A DNA stretch of 44,187 bases from an uncultured Eubacteriales bacterium. GTDB lineage: Bacteria > Bacillota > Clostridia > Oscillospirales > Oscillospiraceae. A model generated the notes under the pieces. It saw nothing but the letters and a program-made list of their open reading frames with translations. It did no database searches and was not told the DNA's origin. The position numbers and the translations under genes were made by a program. The DNA lies in NCBI GenBank assembly GCA_949293985.1, contig CASFFN010000021.1:1-44187 (forward strand), in the 5' to 3' direction. Position 1 is the stretch's first letter; each line of letters begins with the position of its first letter. Below, piece after piece: positions 22,774 through 30,175 of the stretch.

Positions 22774-24141
22774 TCAGATTGCATCCTTCAAAAGCGCTTC
22801 GCCCGCCCGGTAAATGTCACCGGCTCCCACGGTCAGAATCACATCCCCCTCCCGGGCAATGGAGCCAAGATACGAGGTGACCTCCGGCAGTGTTTCGCAG
22901 TATACGGCCCCGGGAATTCGATCCGCCAAATCCTTGGAAGAAATCCCCACGGTATTGCGTTCCCGGGCGGCATAAATCTCCGCCAGGACGACCTTATCCA
23001 CCCGCTTCAGCTGCCGTACGAAATCAGAAAACAGCGCTCTGGTTCTGGTATAGGTATGGGGCTGGAACGCCAGAATCACCCGGTCATAGTGCATGGTAGC
23101 CACAGCGTCGATGGTCGCTGCCAGCTCGTCCGGATGATGGGCATAGTCGTCATAAATGTCCGCACCCCGGTAACTGCCCTTATACTGCATCCGCCGCTCC
23201 GCTCCGGAAAAGGTTGCAAGCCCCTTGGTAACAGCTTTACCCGGTATACCCAGCATCCAGGCCGCGCCGGCGGCGCCAATGGCATTAAGCGCATTGTGCC
23301 GGCCCAGTACATTCAAATCCAGGTGGGTATAAAATTTGCCGTCACAGTAGACATCCAGATGCCGCCAATCGGGGTGGATATTCTCCCCATGTACCCGGTT
23401 GCTGGAATTCAGGCCGAAGCTTACATAGTCCAGACCTTCCAGGGCTTCCCGTACATGGGGGTCATCCCCGTTGGCAAGAATGCCGCCGCTGGACAGCTGG
23501 GCAAATTTCCGGAAAGATTTCTGAATATCCGCCAAATCCTTAAAGTAATCCAAATGATCTGCTTCAATATTCAAAATCACCGACAAGGTGGGAAAGAAAT
23601 TCAAGAAAGAGTCACAGTATTCGCAGCTCTCCAGGATGATAGTATCCCCCTGCCCTACCCGGTGCCCGGCCCGCAGCAGAGGCAGGTAACCGCCTATCAT
23701 CACCGTAGGGTCCGCATCCGCCGCCATAAGGATATGGGTTACCATGGAGGTGGTAGTGGTCTTCCCGTGGGTGCCAGCCACACACACGGCATTTTTATAT
23801 GCCTGCATAATGACGCCCCAGGCCTGTGCCCGTTCAAAAACCGGGATCCCCGCCACCCGGGCAGCCGCAATTTCCGGATTGTCGTTATGGGCGGCGGCGG
23901 TACGGATAATGCAGTCAGCTCCCTGGATATTCTCCTGCCGGTGGCCGATATATACCTGAATGCCCTTGGCAATCAGCTCGTCCGTAGAAACCGAGGAATT
24001 CATATCGGAGCCGGTCACCGTCAAGCCCATTCCCTGAAGCACAAGTCCCAGGGGACGCATGGACACACCGCCGATTCCGATAAGATGCACCCGCTTCCCT
24101 GGCTTGAGATATTTTTTTAATTCTTCACATTTTTTTTGCAT
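22774..24141 (-). CDS. murC: UDP-N-acetylmuramate--L-alanine ligase
   Basis: A 455-residue Mur ligase that adds L-Ala to UDP-MurNAc, the first step of the peptidoglycan stem peptide. Domain 1 carries HLIGIGGVSMRPLG (nucleotide-binding, residues 19-32), domain 2 the ATP loop CVAGTHGKTTTTSM (about 116-129) and NIEADHLDYF, and domain 3 YDDYAHHPDELAATI and FQPHTYTRTRAL. The usual length is 440-480 residues. Start ATG with GGAGG 10 bases upstream. It is first in an operon with ddl and a DUF1934 gene, divergent from the amino-acid transporter operon. Confidence 0.94.
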   Translation of the reverse strand: MQKKCEELKKYLKPGKRVHLIGIGGVSMRPLGLVLQGMGLTVTGSDMNSSVSTDELIAKGIQVYIGHRQENIQGADCIIRTAAAHNDNPEIAAARVAGIPVFERAQAWGVIMQAYKNAVCVAGTHGKTTTTSMVTHILMAADADPTVMIGGYLPLLRAGHRVGQGDTIILESCEYCDSFLNFFPTLSVILNIEADHLDYFKDLADIQKSFRKFAQLSSGGILANGDDPHVREALEGLDYVSFGLNSSNRVHGENIHPDWRHLDVYCDGKFYTHLDLNVLGRHNALNAIGAAGAAWMLGIPGKAVTKGLATFSGAERRMQYKGSYRGADIYDDYAHHPDELAATIDAVATMHYDRVILAFQPHTYTRTRALFSDFVRQLKRVDKVVLAEIYAARERNTVGISSKDLADRIPGAVYCETLPEVTSYLGSIAREGDVILTVGAGDIYRAGEALLKDAI

Positions 24142-24242
24142 AGGGTCACACCCTCCGAGTTTATTAACCTTAGTATTATATAATAGTTTTCAATTTTTTA
24201 CAACACAAATTTCTGCGACCCGTCATGACTCCCCCGCATTCC

Positions 24243-24394
24243 AATATTCACTAAATATATTCATTTATACAATGTATATTTTTTGTATATATAGGAATAT
24301 TCACAAAGATTCTGAATATTTCTATTGACTATCACCAGGAATCCCTTATCCAACCTTTTAGTTTTGTATTTTTTTACAGTTGACGGTGAATATT
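24243..24394. promoter_or_regulatory. Repeated octamer AATATTCA/TGAATATT, putative operator sites
   Basis: The word AATATTCA or its complement occurs four times: 24243-24250, 24296-24303, 24313-24320 and 24387-24394. The second and third form a perfect inverted repeat with a 9-base spacer, and the fourth lies inside the spacer of the transporter promoter. The half-site resembles that of ArgR-type ARG boxes, but spacing differs, so the regulator is not identified. The remainder of the 318-base murC-transporter gap is AT-rich. Confidence 0.45.
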
Positions 24395-24408
24395 ATTCGT
24401 AATATAAT
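24380..24408 (+). promoter_or_regulatory. Promoter of the amino-acid ABC transporter operon
   Basis: TTGACG (24380-24385), 17 bases, TATAAT (24403-24408), about 50 bases before the first gene. Confidence 0.75.
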
Positions 24409-24459
24409 ACACACATAGATTCCCCCGAAAGTATTGGGATTTGAAAAGGAGAAATGGTT

Positions 24460-25362
24460 ATGAAAAAGTTAATTGCCCTGGCACTTTCTGCTCTGATGCT
24501 TCTGGGTATGCTGGCAGGCTGCGCCCCCAAGGAGACCCAGGATGACACCGACTACTCCTCCATGACCCTGGAAGAGCTGATTCCTCTGATTGAGACCGTA
24601 AATGAAGGTAAGCTGACCATGGTAACCAGCCCGGACTTCGCTCCCTATGAGTTCTATGCTCTGGATGAGAACGACAACCCCACCCTGGCCGGTTTTGATA
24701 TTGCCCTGGCTCAGTACATCGCCGACAAGCTGGAGCTTGAGCTGGAGATCATCCCCATGGACTTTAAGGGCACTATCACGGAGCTTGCCGCAAAGAAGGC
24801 AGACATCGGCATGGCCGGCTATTCCCCCGACCCCGAACGGGAAGACGCCATGGATTTCTCCGACATTTACTACACAGGCGGTCAGTCCTTTGTGACTGTC
24901 AAGGCCAATGCCGATCTGTTCCCCGATCTGGCTTCCACCAACAAAGCTGAGTATCAGATTGGCGCCCAGCTGGGCTCCATTCAGGCAGACCTGGCCAAGG
25001 AAAACTCTCCCGATGCGGATATCGTGGAGCTGAGCAAGGTTACGGACATCATTGCAGAGCTCCTCTCCGGCAAGTTGGATGGTGCTTACATCGAAACCCT
25101 CCCCGCCCAGGCCTACGCCAAGAACTACCCGGACCTGGCTGTGATTCTGGATGTTCCCTATGAGTCTGAAGGCAGTGTTATCGGCGTTTCCAAGGGCAAC
25201 GGCGCTTTGCTCGCCGCCATCAACCTGTGCATCAAGGACGCCCTGGCCGACGGCTCTCTGGAGAAATTCGTAACCGAAGCCTCCGAGCTGGCCTCCGGCA
25301 ACATCCACGAAGGCCTGCTGGAGGAGGACACTCCCGCTGAGTCCACCGAGCCCACCGAATAA
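24460..25362 (+). CDS. Polar amino-acid ABC transporter, substrate-binding lipoprotein
   Basis: A 300-residue family 3 solute-binding protein. The signal peptide has a lipobox MLAGC, so the mature protein should be anchored outside by a lipidated Cys followed by an Asp-rich linker. The ligand-binding core starts with GKLTMVTSPDFAPYEFYA and contains AGFDIALAQYIADKLELELE and MDFSDIYYTGGQSF, the marks of amino-acid binding proteins. I choose the ATG at 24460 (MKKLIALAL) with AAAGGAG 8 bases upstream rather than the ATG two codons before it. The permease and ATPase follow. The exact amino acid is not evident. Confidence 0.9.
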   Translation: MKKLIALALSALMLLGMLAGCAPKETQDDTDYSSMTLEELIPLIETVNEGKLTMVTSPDFAPYEFYALDENDNPTLAGFDIALAQYIADKLELELEIIPMDFKGTITELAAKKADIGMAGYSPDPEREDAMDFSDIYYTGGQSFVTVKANADLFPDLASTNKAEYQIGAQLGSIQADLAKENSPDADIVELSKVTDIIAELLSGKLDGAYIETLPAQAYAKNYPDLAVILDVPYESEGSVIGVSKGNGALLAAINLCIKDALADGSLEKFVTEASELASGNIHEGLLEEDTPAESTEPTE

Positions 25363-25382
25363 ACTTTAAAATATCTGCCCCT

Positions 25383-25406
25383 CCCCGGAAGGCTGTCCTT
25401 CCGGGG
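25383..25406 (+). other. Intercistronic hairpin after the binding-protein gene
   Basis: CCCCGGAAGG, four-base loop, CCTTCCGGGG, without a T-run. Hairpins in this place commonly protect the binding-protein message so that it is made in excess over the permease. Confidence 0.65.
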
Positions 25407-25431
25407 TAGTGGCGCGAAAGGAGAATTTCTT

Positions 25432-26130
25432 TTGATTTCCTGGGATAATTTTCTGAAAACCTTTAAGTACATGCAGCTTTTCTGGGAGGGTTTGGTCTGC
25501 ACCATTTCCCTTTCTGCCCTGTCTGTTGTGGCGGGTTTCATCCTGGCACTGGTTCTTGCCACCATGCGCCTTGCAAAATTCAAGCCTCTCAGATTTGTTG
25601 CCACCACCTATGTGGAGTTGTTCCGGGCAACGCCCATGATGGTGCAGCTGTTCCTCATCTATCACGTGGCCTTGGCCGGTGTCTCTCTGCCCACCTTTAA
25701 GCTTTTCGGCTTCATTCGTTTTGAACGGTTTATCCCCGGCGTGATTGCCCTGTCCCTGAACTCCGGCGCATATCTGTGTGAAATTGTCCGCTCCGGCATT
25801 CAGTCTGTGGATTTGGGCCAGACAGAAGCCGCCCGGAGTCTGGGTCTTACCGCATGGCAGAATATGCGCTATATTGTGCTGCCCCAGGCCATGAAAAATA
25901 TTCTGCCGGCCATTGCCAATGAATTTGTAACGATAATCAAGGAATCCTCCATCGCCTGGACCATCGGTGTTCAGGATATTATGGGTGCCGTCAACTCTGT
26001 AACGGCCGCAACCTTCTCTATGGCAGAGCCCCTGATTGTAGCAACCTGCATTTATTTCTGTCTGACCTTCCCCACCTCGAAGGTGATTCAGCACTTTGAA
26101 AGGAAGATGAGCCGTGGCGACAAACGATAA
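25432..26130 (+). CDS. Polar amino-acid ABC transporter, permease
   Basis: A 232-residue inner-membrane protein of the HisMQ/GlnP type with about five helices. The EAA loop that contacts the ATPase reads [25 protein letters not shown] in sense (within about 139-165), and the N-terminal half has [16 protein letters not shown], typical of this family. The start is TTG at 25432 with AAAGGAG 8 bases before it. The 3' end overlaps the ATPase gene by 17 bases. One permease gene is present, so a homodimer is expected. Confidence 0.9.
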   Translation: MISWDNFLKTFKYMQLFWEGLVCTISLSALSVVAGFILALVLATMRLAKFKPLRFVATTYVELFRATPMMVQLFLIYHVALAGVSLPTFKLFGFIRFERFIPGVIALSLNSGAYLCEIVRSGIQSVDLGQTEAARSLGLTAWQNMRYIVLPQAMKNILPAIANEFVTIIKESSIAWTIGVQDIMGAVNSVTAATFSMAEPLIVATCIYFCLTFPTSKVIQHFERKMSRGDKR

Positions 26131-26893
26131 GCTGATTCAAGTAAAACACGTCCGGAAAACCTACAACAAAGGCACGCTCCACGCCCTGAACGACGTTTCC
26201 GTGGACATCAACAAGGGAGATGTGGTGGCCATTATCGGGCCCTCCGGTTCCGGCAAGAGTACCCTGCTGCGGAGTATGAACCTGCTGGAAACCCTCAATG
26301 AAGGTGAGATTATCTTCCATGGTATTGACATTACCAAGGATAGCTACAAGGACCCAAAAACCGGGAAGAAGGTCAAAGTGGATATCAATGTTCACCGGCA
26401 GAAGATGGGCATGGTGTTCCAGCATTTTAACCTTTTCCCCCACAAGACCATTCTGGACAACATGATCTTGGCTCCGGTAAAGGTAAAGCATATGCCGGTG
26501 AATGAAGCCAAGGAAAAGGCGTTGGCCCTTTTGAACCGCGTGGGTCTGGGAGATCGGGGAGACGCGTACCCCATACAGCTTTCCGGCGGCCAGAAGCAGC
26601 GTGTTGCCATTGTCCGGGCTATGATGATGGAGCCGGAGGTTATGCTGTTTGACGAGCCTACCTCCGCCTTGGATCCGGAGATGGTAGGTGAAGTGCTCTC
26701 CGTTATCCGGGAATTGGCGGACGCTGGCATGACCATGGTCATCGTCACCCACGAAATGGGCTTTGCCCGGGAAGTCGCCAATCGTGTCTTATTCATGGAT
26801 GCGGGCAAGCTGGTGGAGCAGGGAACTCCCCAGGAAATCTTCGGCAATCCCCAAAATCCCCGTCTGAAGGACTTTTTGTCCAAGGTACTTTGA
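26114..26893 (+). CDS. Polar amino-acid ABC transporter, ATP-binding protein
   Basis: A 259-residue ATPase. Walker A is GPSGSGKST (about 42-50), the Q loop is [12 protein letters not shown], the ABC signature LSGGQKQR, Walker [15 protein letters not shown], and the switch His is in [10 protein letters not shown]. Between Walker A and the Q loop there is an extra charged stretch ([13 protein letters not shown]), longer than in GlnQ-type proteins. The start is GTG at 26114 within the permease gene, with AAAGGAAG upstream, so translation is coupled. It ends the operon, followed by a strong terminator. Confidence 0.93.
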   Translation: MATNDKLIQVKHVRKTYNKGTLHALNDVSVDINKGDVVAIIGPSGSGKSTLLRSMNLLETLNEGEIIFHGIDITKDSYKDPKTGKKVKVDINVHRQKMGMVFQHFNLFPHKTILDNMILAPVKVKHMPVNEAKEKALALLNRVGLGDRGDAYPIQLSGGQKQRVAIVRAMMMEPEVMLFDEPTSALDPEMVGEVLSVIRELADAGMTMVIVTHEMGFAREVANRVLFMDAGKLVEQGTPQEIFGNPQNPRLKDFLSKVL

Positions 26894-26902
26894 TAAGCAA
26901 GA

Positions 26903-26941
26903 AGCAGCCAGGATTTCAAGAAGATTTCCTGGCTGCTTTTT
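26903..26941 (+). terminator. Terminator of the amino-acid transporter operon
   Basis: AGCAGCCAGGA and TCCTGGCTGCT form the stem, followed by TTTT. The hairpin also overlaps the stop of the convergent gene. Confidence 0.85.
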
Positions 26942-27677
26942 ACGGCATTTCCGATACCACCAGCAGCACCCTGCTATAGCCGGACGCATAGTTAGGCAAC
27001 GGCAGAATTGTTTCTTCTCCAGCATCCAGGCTTCCGGCATACGCCTGATAGGTCAAGCCGCCGAAATAGAATCCCAGCTCCTTGTAATAGGTCTTATAAA
27101 AAACGGTAATGTCCCTCACCGTATCAAGGCCGGTGTTCACAAGCCGCAGGCCTTTTCCTTCCCAATCCGCAAAGGCAATGGCCTGCGCCGGCGGTGTTTC
27201 CAGCACCTCAAACTTTGCTTCCGCTTTGAAAACTTTCTGCTTGGTGTATACTGCCTTCTCCTGGGCCAGAATCATAGTCCGTTCCCCAGCCGGAAGGTAT
27301 GTCCCGGAAAAGACAAGGTCTCCTCCATCCGTGACCAGGGTGATTTCCAGATCCTTCAGCATTTTATCCCCGCCGTTGTAGAGAAGAATTGCCGCCCCGT
27401 CGGCAACCGGTTCCATGCTTTCGTCCTCCGGATACAGACCTTCATATCCTGTGACCATCTCAAGCCACAAATCATTCCCCAAGCAGTAAGGGAATGTGAG
27501 TTCCTGCGAAAAGTCGCCCACCGTTTCCGGTTGGGTATCCAGCACCGCAACAGGCGCTCCCTGCCCACCGGCGCTTATAGAGGCCTGAGCAATCAGCAGT
27601 CCCCCAGACAGAACCGCACCCGTCATACCTAAAATCAGCAGCAAACTCCGCCAAACCATCACTTTTAAAGTCATCAT
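26940..27677 (-). CDS. Exported or membrane-anchored protein of unknown function
   Basis: A 245-residue protein with an N-terminal hydrophobic segment (about residues 9-28: LLLILGMTGAVLSGGLLIA) acting as a signal peptide or anchor. The outside part is beta-rich, with YNGGDKMLKDLEITLVTDGG, LPAGERTMILAQEKAVY and TGLDTVRDITVFYKTYY, resembling immunoglobulin-like or FxLYD-type folds that describe stalks or adhesins; no enzyme motif is visible. I use the ATG at 27677 with GGAG upstream; the longer frame to 27749 has no ribosome-binding site. Single gene. Confidence 0.6.
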   Translation of the reverse strand: MMTLKVMVWRSLLLILGMTGAVLSGGLLIAQASISAGGQGAPVAVLDTQPETVGDFSQELTFPYCLGNDLWLEMVTGYEGLYPEDESMEPVADGAAILLYNGGDKMLKDLEITLVTDGGDLVFSGTYLPAGERTMILAQEKAVYTKQKVFKAEAKFEVLETPPAQAIAFADWEGKGLRLVNTGLDTVRDITVFYKTYYKELGFYFGGLTYQAYAGSLDAGEETILPLPNYASGYSRVLLVVSEMP

Positions 27678-27845
27678 TGGATTCTCCTTCCTTCCAGTTT
27701 TTACAGTATATATAGGACTATCCGGTGGATTCAAGGGAATCAACGCCAACGCGCGTCAGAGATTTCCCCGCCAAAGTGACCCTTTTATGGAAATACCGGC
27801 AGCACAATCCCAAATGCTGCCAGGAAGGAAGAAAATTGCAAAAGA

Positions 27846-27877
27846 AAAAAGCAGATGCTTGACAGCATCTGCTTTTT
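27846..27877 (-). terminator. Terminator of tRNA-Gly
   Basis: On the minus strand AAAAAGCAGATGC, a short loop, GCATCTGCTTTTT, starting two bases after the tRNA. Confidence 0.85.
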
Positions 27878-27878
27878 A

Positions 27879-27954
27879 TGGAGCGGGTGACGAGGCTCGA
27901 ACTCGCTACCTCCACCTTGGCAAGGTGGCGCTCTACCGGATGAGCTACACCCGC
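27879..27954 (-). tRNA. tRNA-Gly (anticodon GCC)
   Basis: A 76-base cloverleaf with encoded CCA: acceptor GCGGGTG/CACCCGC, D arm GCTC/GAGC, anticodon stem CCACC/GGTGG around TTGCCAA (anticodon GCC), T arm GCGAG-TTCGAGC-CTCGT. It has its own promoter and terminator. Confidence 0.94.
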
Positions 27955-27966
27955 GGAACAAGAAGA

Positions 27967-27994
27967 ATTATAACACATTTTTTTCATAAGTCAA
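27967..27994 (-). promoter_or_regulatory. Promoter of tRNA-Gly
   Basis: On the minus strand TTGACT (27989-27994), 16 bases, TATAAT (27967-27972), 13 bases before the tRNA 5' end. Confidence 0.75.
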
Positions 27995-28043
27995 CACTTT
28001 TTTTCAAAAATGCAAATAATTCTTCCTGAAGCCAATTCTGATG

Positions 28044-29285
28044 TTATCCGGGTGTTTCCGTCGGTTCTTCCTCTGTAGGAACCGACTCCTGGGGAAGCGT
28101 CGGCTCTTCCTCTGTGGAAATCGACTCCTGGGGAAGGGTCTCCCCTTCCGTTTCTTCCTCCGGATTCTGGGTCTCCTGGGTTGGCTCCGTGGGGATTTGC
28201 TCGCCGGCAGGCGGCCCATCCTCGCCATATGCCGAGTAGTCCCATACATATCCGGTCATCTGATCAAAAGTCTTTAGCTGGTAGGTTTGATTCTTCCAGC
28301 ATTGCACCAGGTCCAGATAGTAATAAATACCATCAATGCATATCGCGTTCCAGCACCAGGCCTCCCCGTTCCGGGTTCCCGTAATCGTCTCACAGTCCAG
28401 CCCCACCCAGCGGCAAAGGGCGGCAAACACCTCCGCAAATGCCTTGCTGTCTCCGACGCCATACCGAAGGACGCTGTAAGCAGGTGTAATGGAGGTACCC
28501 ATGGTGTTTTCATGCCGCCCCATCACATAGGTGTACAGCTTGCTGACTTTTACAAGGGTAGAGTCCTCGTCTTTCAGGCTCTTTTGGGCAGCTGCAAAGG
28601 AATCCTGGACAGTTTGTTGCATACTCCGCAGCACCTCACGGCTGTTTTTATACACGAAGGACAGCTCCACAACCCGGTCAATTCCGGATTCCGGGTAGGT
28701 ACTCACGGAGACCTGGGGAATTTCAACACAGATATGGGGATTTTGCGCTCCGTAGCTCTGAACCATCTGGACGATATCCATCTCCTCATAGGCCTGCACA
28801 CGCATCACCAGGCTTGCTTCGCAGCTTGCCAGGGCATTCTGGATTTGCGCCACGGCCTCATCCATGTCTGACACCACAGGCATTCCCAGTATTTCTGCTT
28901 TTGTGCGGCTGTAAGTGATATTCACCCCAATGGCCTGTCTGCCTCCGCTGCTGCCAACGTCATAGGCTATTTGCTCAACTGCAAAATTACCCACGGGATT
29001 GTTCGTGATAATATGTTCCGTTACTCTTTGCATATAGGATTCCAGCGTTTTGGCATCGAAGCGGGAAGCGGAAAACGTAACCTTTTGCACACCCAATTCA
29101 ACTATATTTTCCATGGCTTCCCGCAAGTCCCGATAGGAATAGATTTCCTCATCCTGCTGATTTCCAGGAGTTGTGTTTCCTTGATTCGGCGTAACGGAGC
29201 TGTAACTGCCGTTCATCCAGAAATCGCAGCCGGAAAGAAGCAGACATATCCACGCCAGCAGAATAACCCCTGTCCGTCTTTTCAT
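28044..29285 (-). CDS. Lipoprotein with a degenerate transglutaminase-like domain
   Basis: A 413-residue exported protein. The signal peptide ends in a lipobox (LLLSGC), followed by a Ser/Asn/Gln linker. The C-terminal half (about 245-365) has the layout of a transglutaminase-like domain: LYTYVMGRHEN, YGVGDSKAFAEVFAALCRWV, and AWCWNAICIDGIYYYLD. The nucleophile Cys of GxC appears as Ser (GDSKAF) and the His of the usual HAWN box is absent (WCWN), so it probably does not work as a classic Cys-His-Asp enzyme. The tail repeats a 13-residue unit (LPQES.STEEEPT-like) twice. I use the ATG at 29285 with AAAGGAG 6 bases upstream. Last gene of parE-parC-yitT. Confidence 0.75.
   Translation of the reverse strand: MKRRTGVILLAWICLLLSGCDFWMNGSYSSVTPNQGNTTPGNQQDEEIYSYRDLREAMENIVELGVQKVTFSASRFDAKTLESYMQRVTEHIITNNPVGNFAVEQIAYDVGSSGGRQAIGVNITYSRTKAEILGMPVVSDMDEAVAQIQNALASCEASLVMRVQAYEEMDIVQMVQSYGAQNPHICVEIPQVSVSTYPESGIDRVVELSFVYKNSREVLRSMQQTVQDSFAAAQKSLKDEDSTLVKVSKLYTYVMGRHENTMGTSITPAYSVLRYGVGDSKAFAEVFAALCRWVGLDCETITGTRNGEAWCWNAICIDGIYYYLDLVQCWKNQTYQLKTFDQMTGYVWDYSAYGEDGPPAGEQIPTEPTQETQNPEEETEGETLPQESISTEEEPTLPQESVPTEEEPTETPG
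28061..28138 (-). repeat. Tandem repeat of 39 bases in the lipoprotein tail
   Basis: Two adjacent 39-base units (28061-28099 and 28100-28138) encode the repeated Glu/Pro/Thr/Ser tail. The unit length is a multiple of three, so copy number can change without shifting the frame. Confidence 0.75.
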
Positions 29286-29299
29286 GGCGCTCTCCTTTC

Positions 29300-30160
29300 T
29301 CACAGGGAGTCCCTGGAATAATGAAGAAATCCGTCTCCCAGTACCTGATGCGCCTCTTGCACAATCACAAAGGCGTCCGGGTCAATCTGGGCAACCAAAT
29401 CTTTCAGCTCCGCAATCTGCTGTTTTTTGACGGCGGTCAAAATCACCTGGGTCTCTTTCCCGCTGTACGCACCTTGCCCATGGAGGTAGGTAGAACCTCT
29501 ATGCAGTTGCAGTCCCACCTCTTTGGCAATCTCTGCGTGCTTTTTGGAAATAATCCAAACTACCTTGGAGTAGTCAAAGCGGTAGACCACCACATTGATC
29601 ATCTGGCCGGTGATAAAAATGGTAATGCCGCTATACAATGACCTGGTCAAGTCCTGAAATACTACGCCGGTCAAAATTGCCACAAAGGCGTCAAAGGCGA
29701 TCGTGAAAAATCCAATGGGCAGATAGGTCCATTTTTTCTTCAGCAGACGAACAATAATATCTGAACCACCGGTGGACATCCCCACCGCGAATACCTGACC
29801 CAGGCCAAATCCGCAGATCAAGCCGCCGTACAGGGCGCCCAGCAGCGGGTCCAGCTCCGGCTGGGGCAGAAACGCCAAAAGGTCAATGAACAGCGACAGA
29901 AAGGCCATTCCCACAAAAGAGCCCCAAAAGAATTTCTTACCGATTTTAAGCCCCGCAATGGCAAACAACGGAACATTCATTACTGCCGCCACAATACCCA
30001 CAGAGCCGGTTTTCAACACCTGATCCACCACCATGGCAAGGCCGGAAATGCCGCCGGCATTGAGTTCACTGGGGGCCAGAAAAATATTGAACCCCACTGC
30101 AAACAGGGCACAGCCTATGATTGTTCTCAGGCTTGCAAAAAGAAAGTCCTTTCTCTCCAT
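29300..30160 (-). CDS. YitT family membrane protein
   Basis: A 286-residue protein with five or six helices (FNIFLAPSELNAGGISGLA near residue 24, a GALYGGLICGFGLGQVFAVG segment near 107, and GMSTGGSDIIVRLL) and a soluble C-terminal DUF2179 domain (about 205-280: GSTYLHGQGAYSGKETQVIL). YitT/DUF2179 proteins are widespread in Firmicutes; the transport role is not established. It starts 15 bases after the parC stop with GGGTGG upstream and ends 14 bases before the lipoprotein gene, whose ribosome-binding site lies between them. Confidence 0.88.
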   Translation of the reverse strand: MERKDFLFASLRTIIGCALFAVGFNIFLAPSELNAGGISGLAMVVDQVLKTGSVGIVAAVMNVPLFAIAGLKIGKKFFWGSFVGMAFLSLFIDLLAFLPQPELDPLLGALYGGLICGFGLGQVFAVGMSTGGSDIIVRLLKKKWTYLPIGFFTIAFDAFVAILTGVVFQDLTRSLYSGITIFITGQMINVVVYRFDYSKVVWIISKKHAEIAKEVGLQLHRGSTYLHGQGAYSGKETQVILTAVKKQQIAELKDLVAQIDPDAFVIVQEAHQVLGDGFLHYSRDSL

Positions 30161-30175
30161 TTAAGAATTCCACCC

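Noticed and set aside
27718..28029. ORFs crossing tRNA-Gly on both strands
   Set aside because: They run through the tRNA, its terminator and promoter; no ribosome-binding sites.
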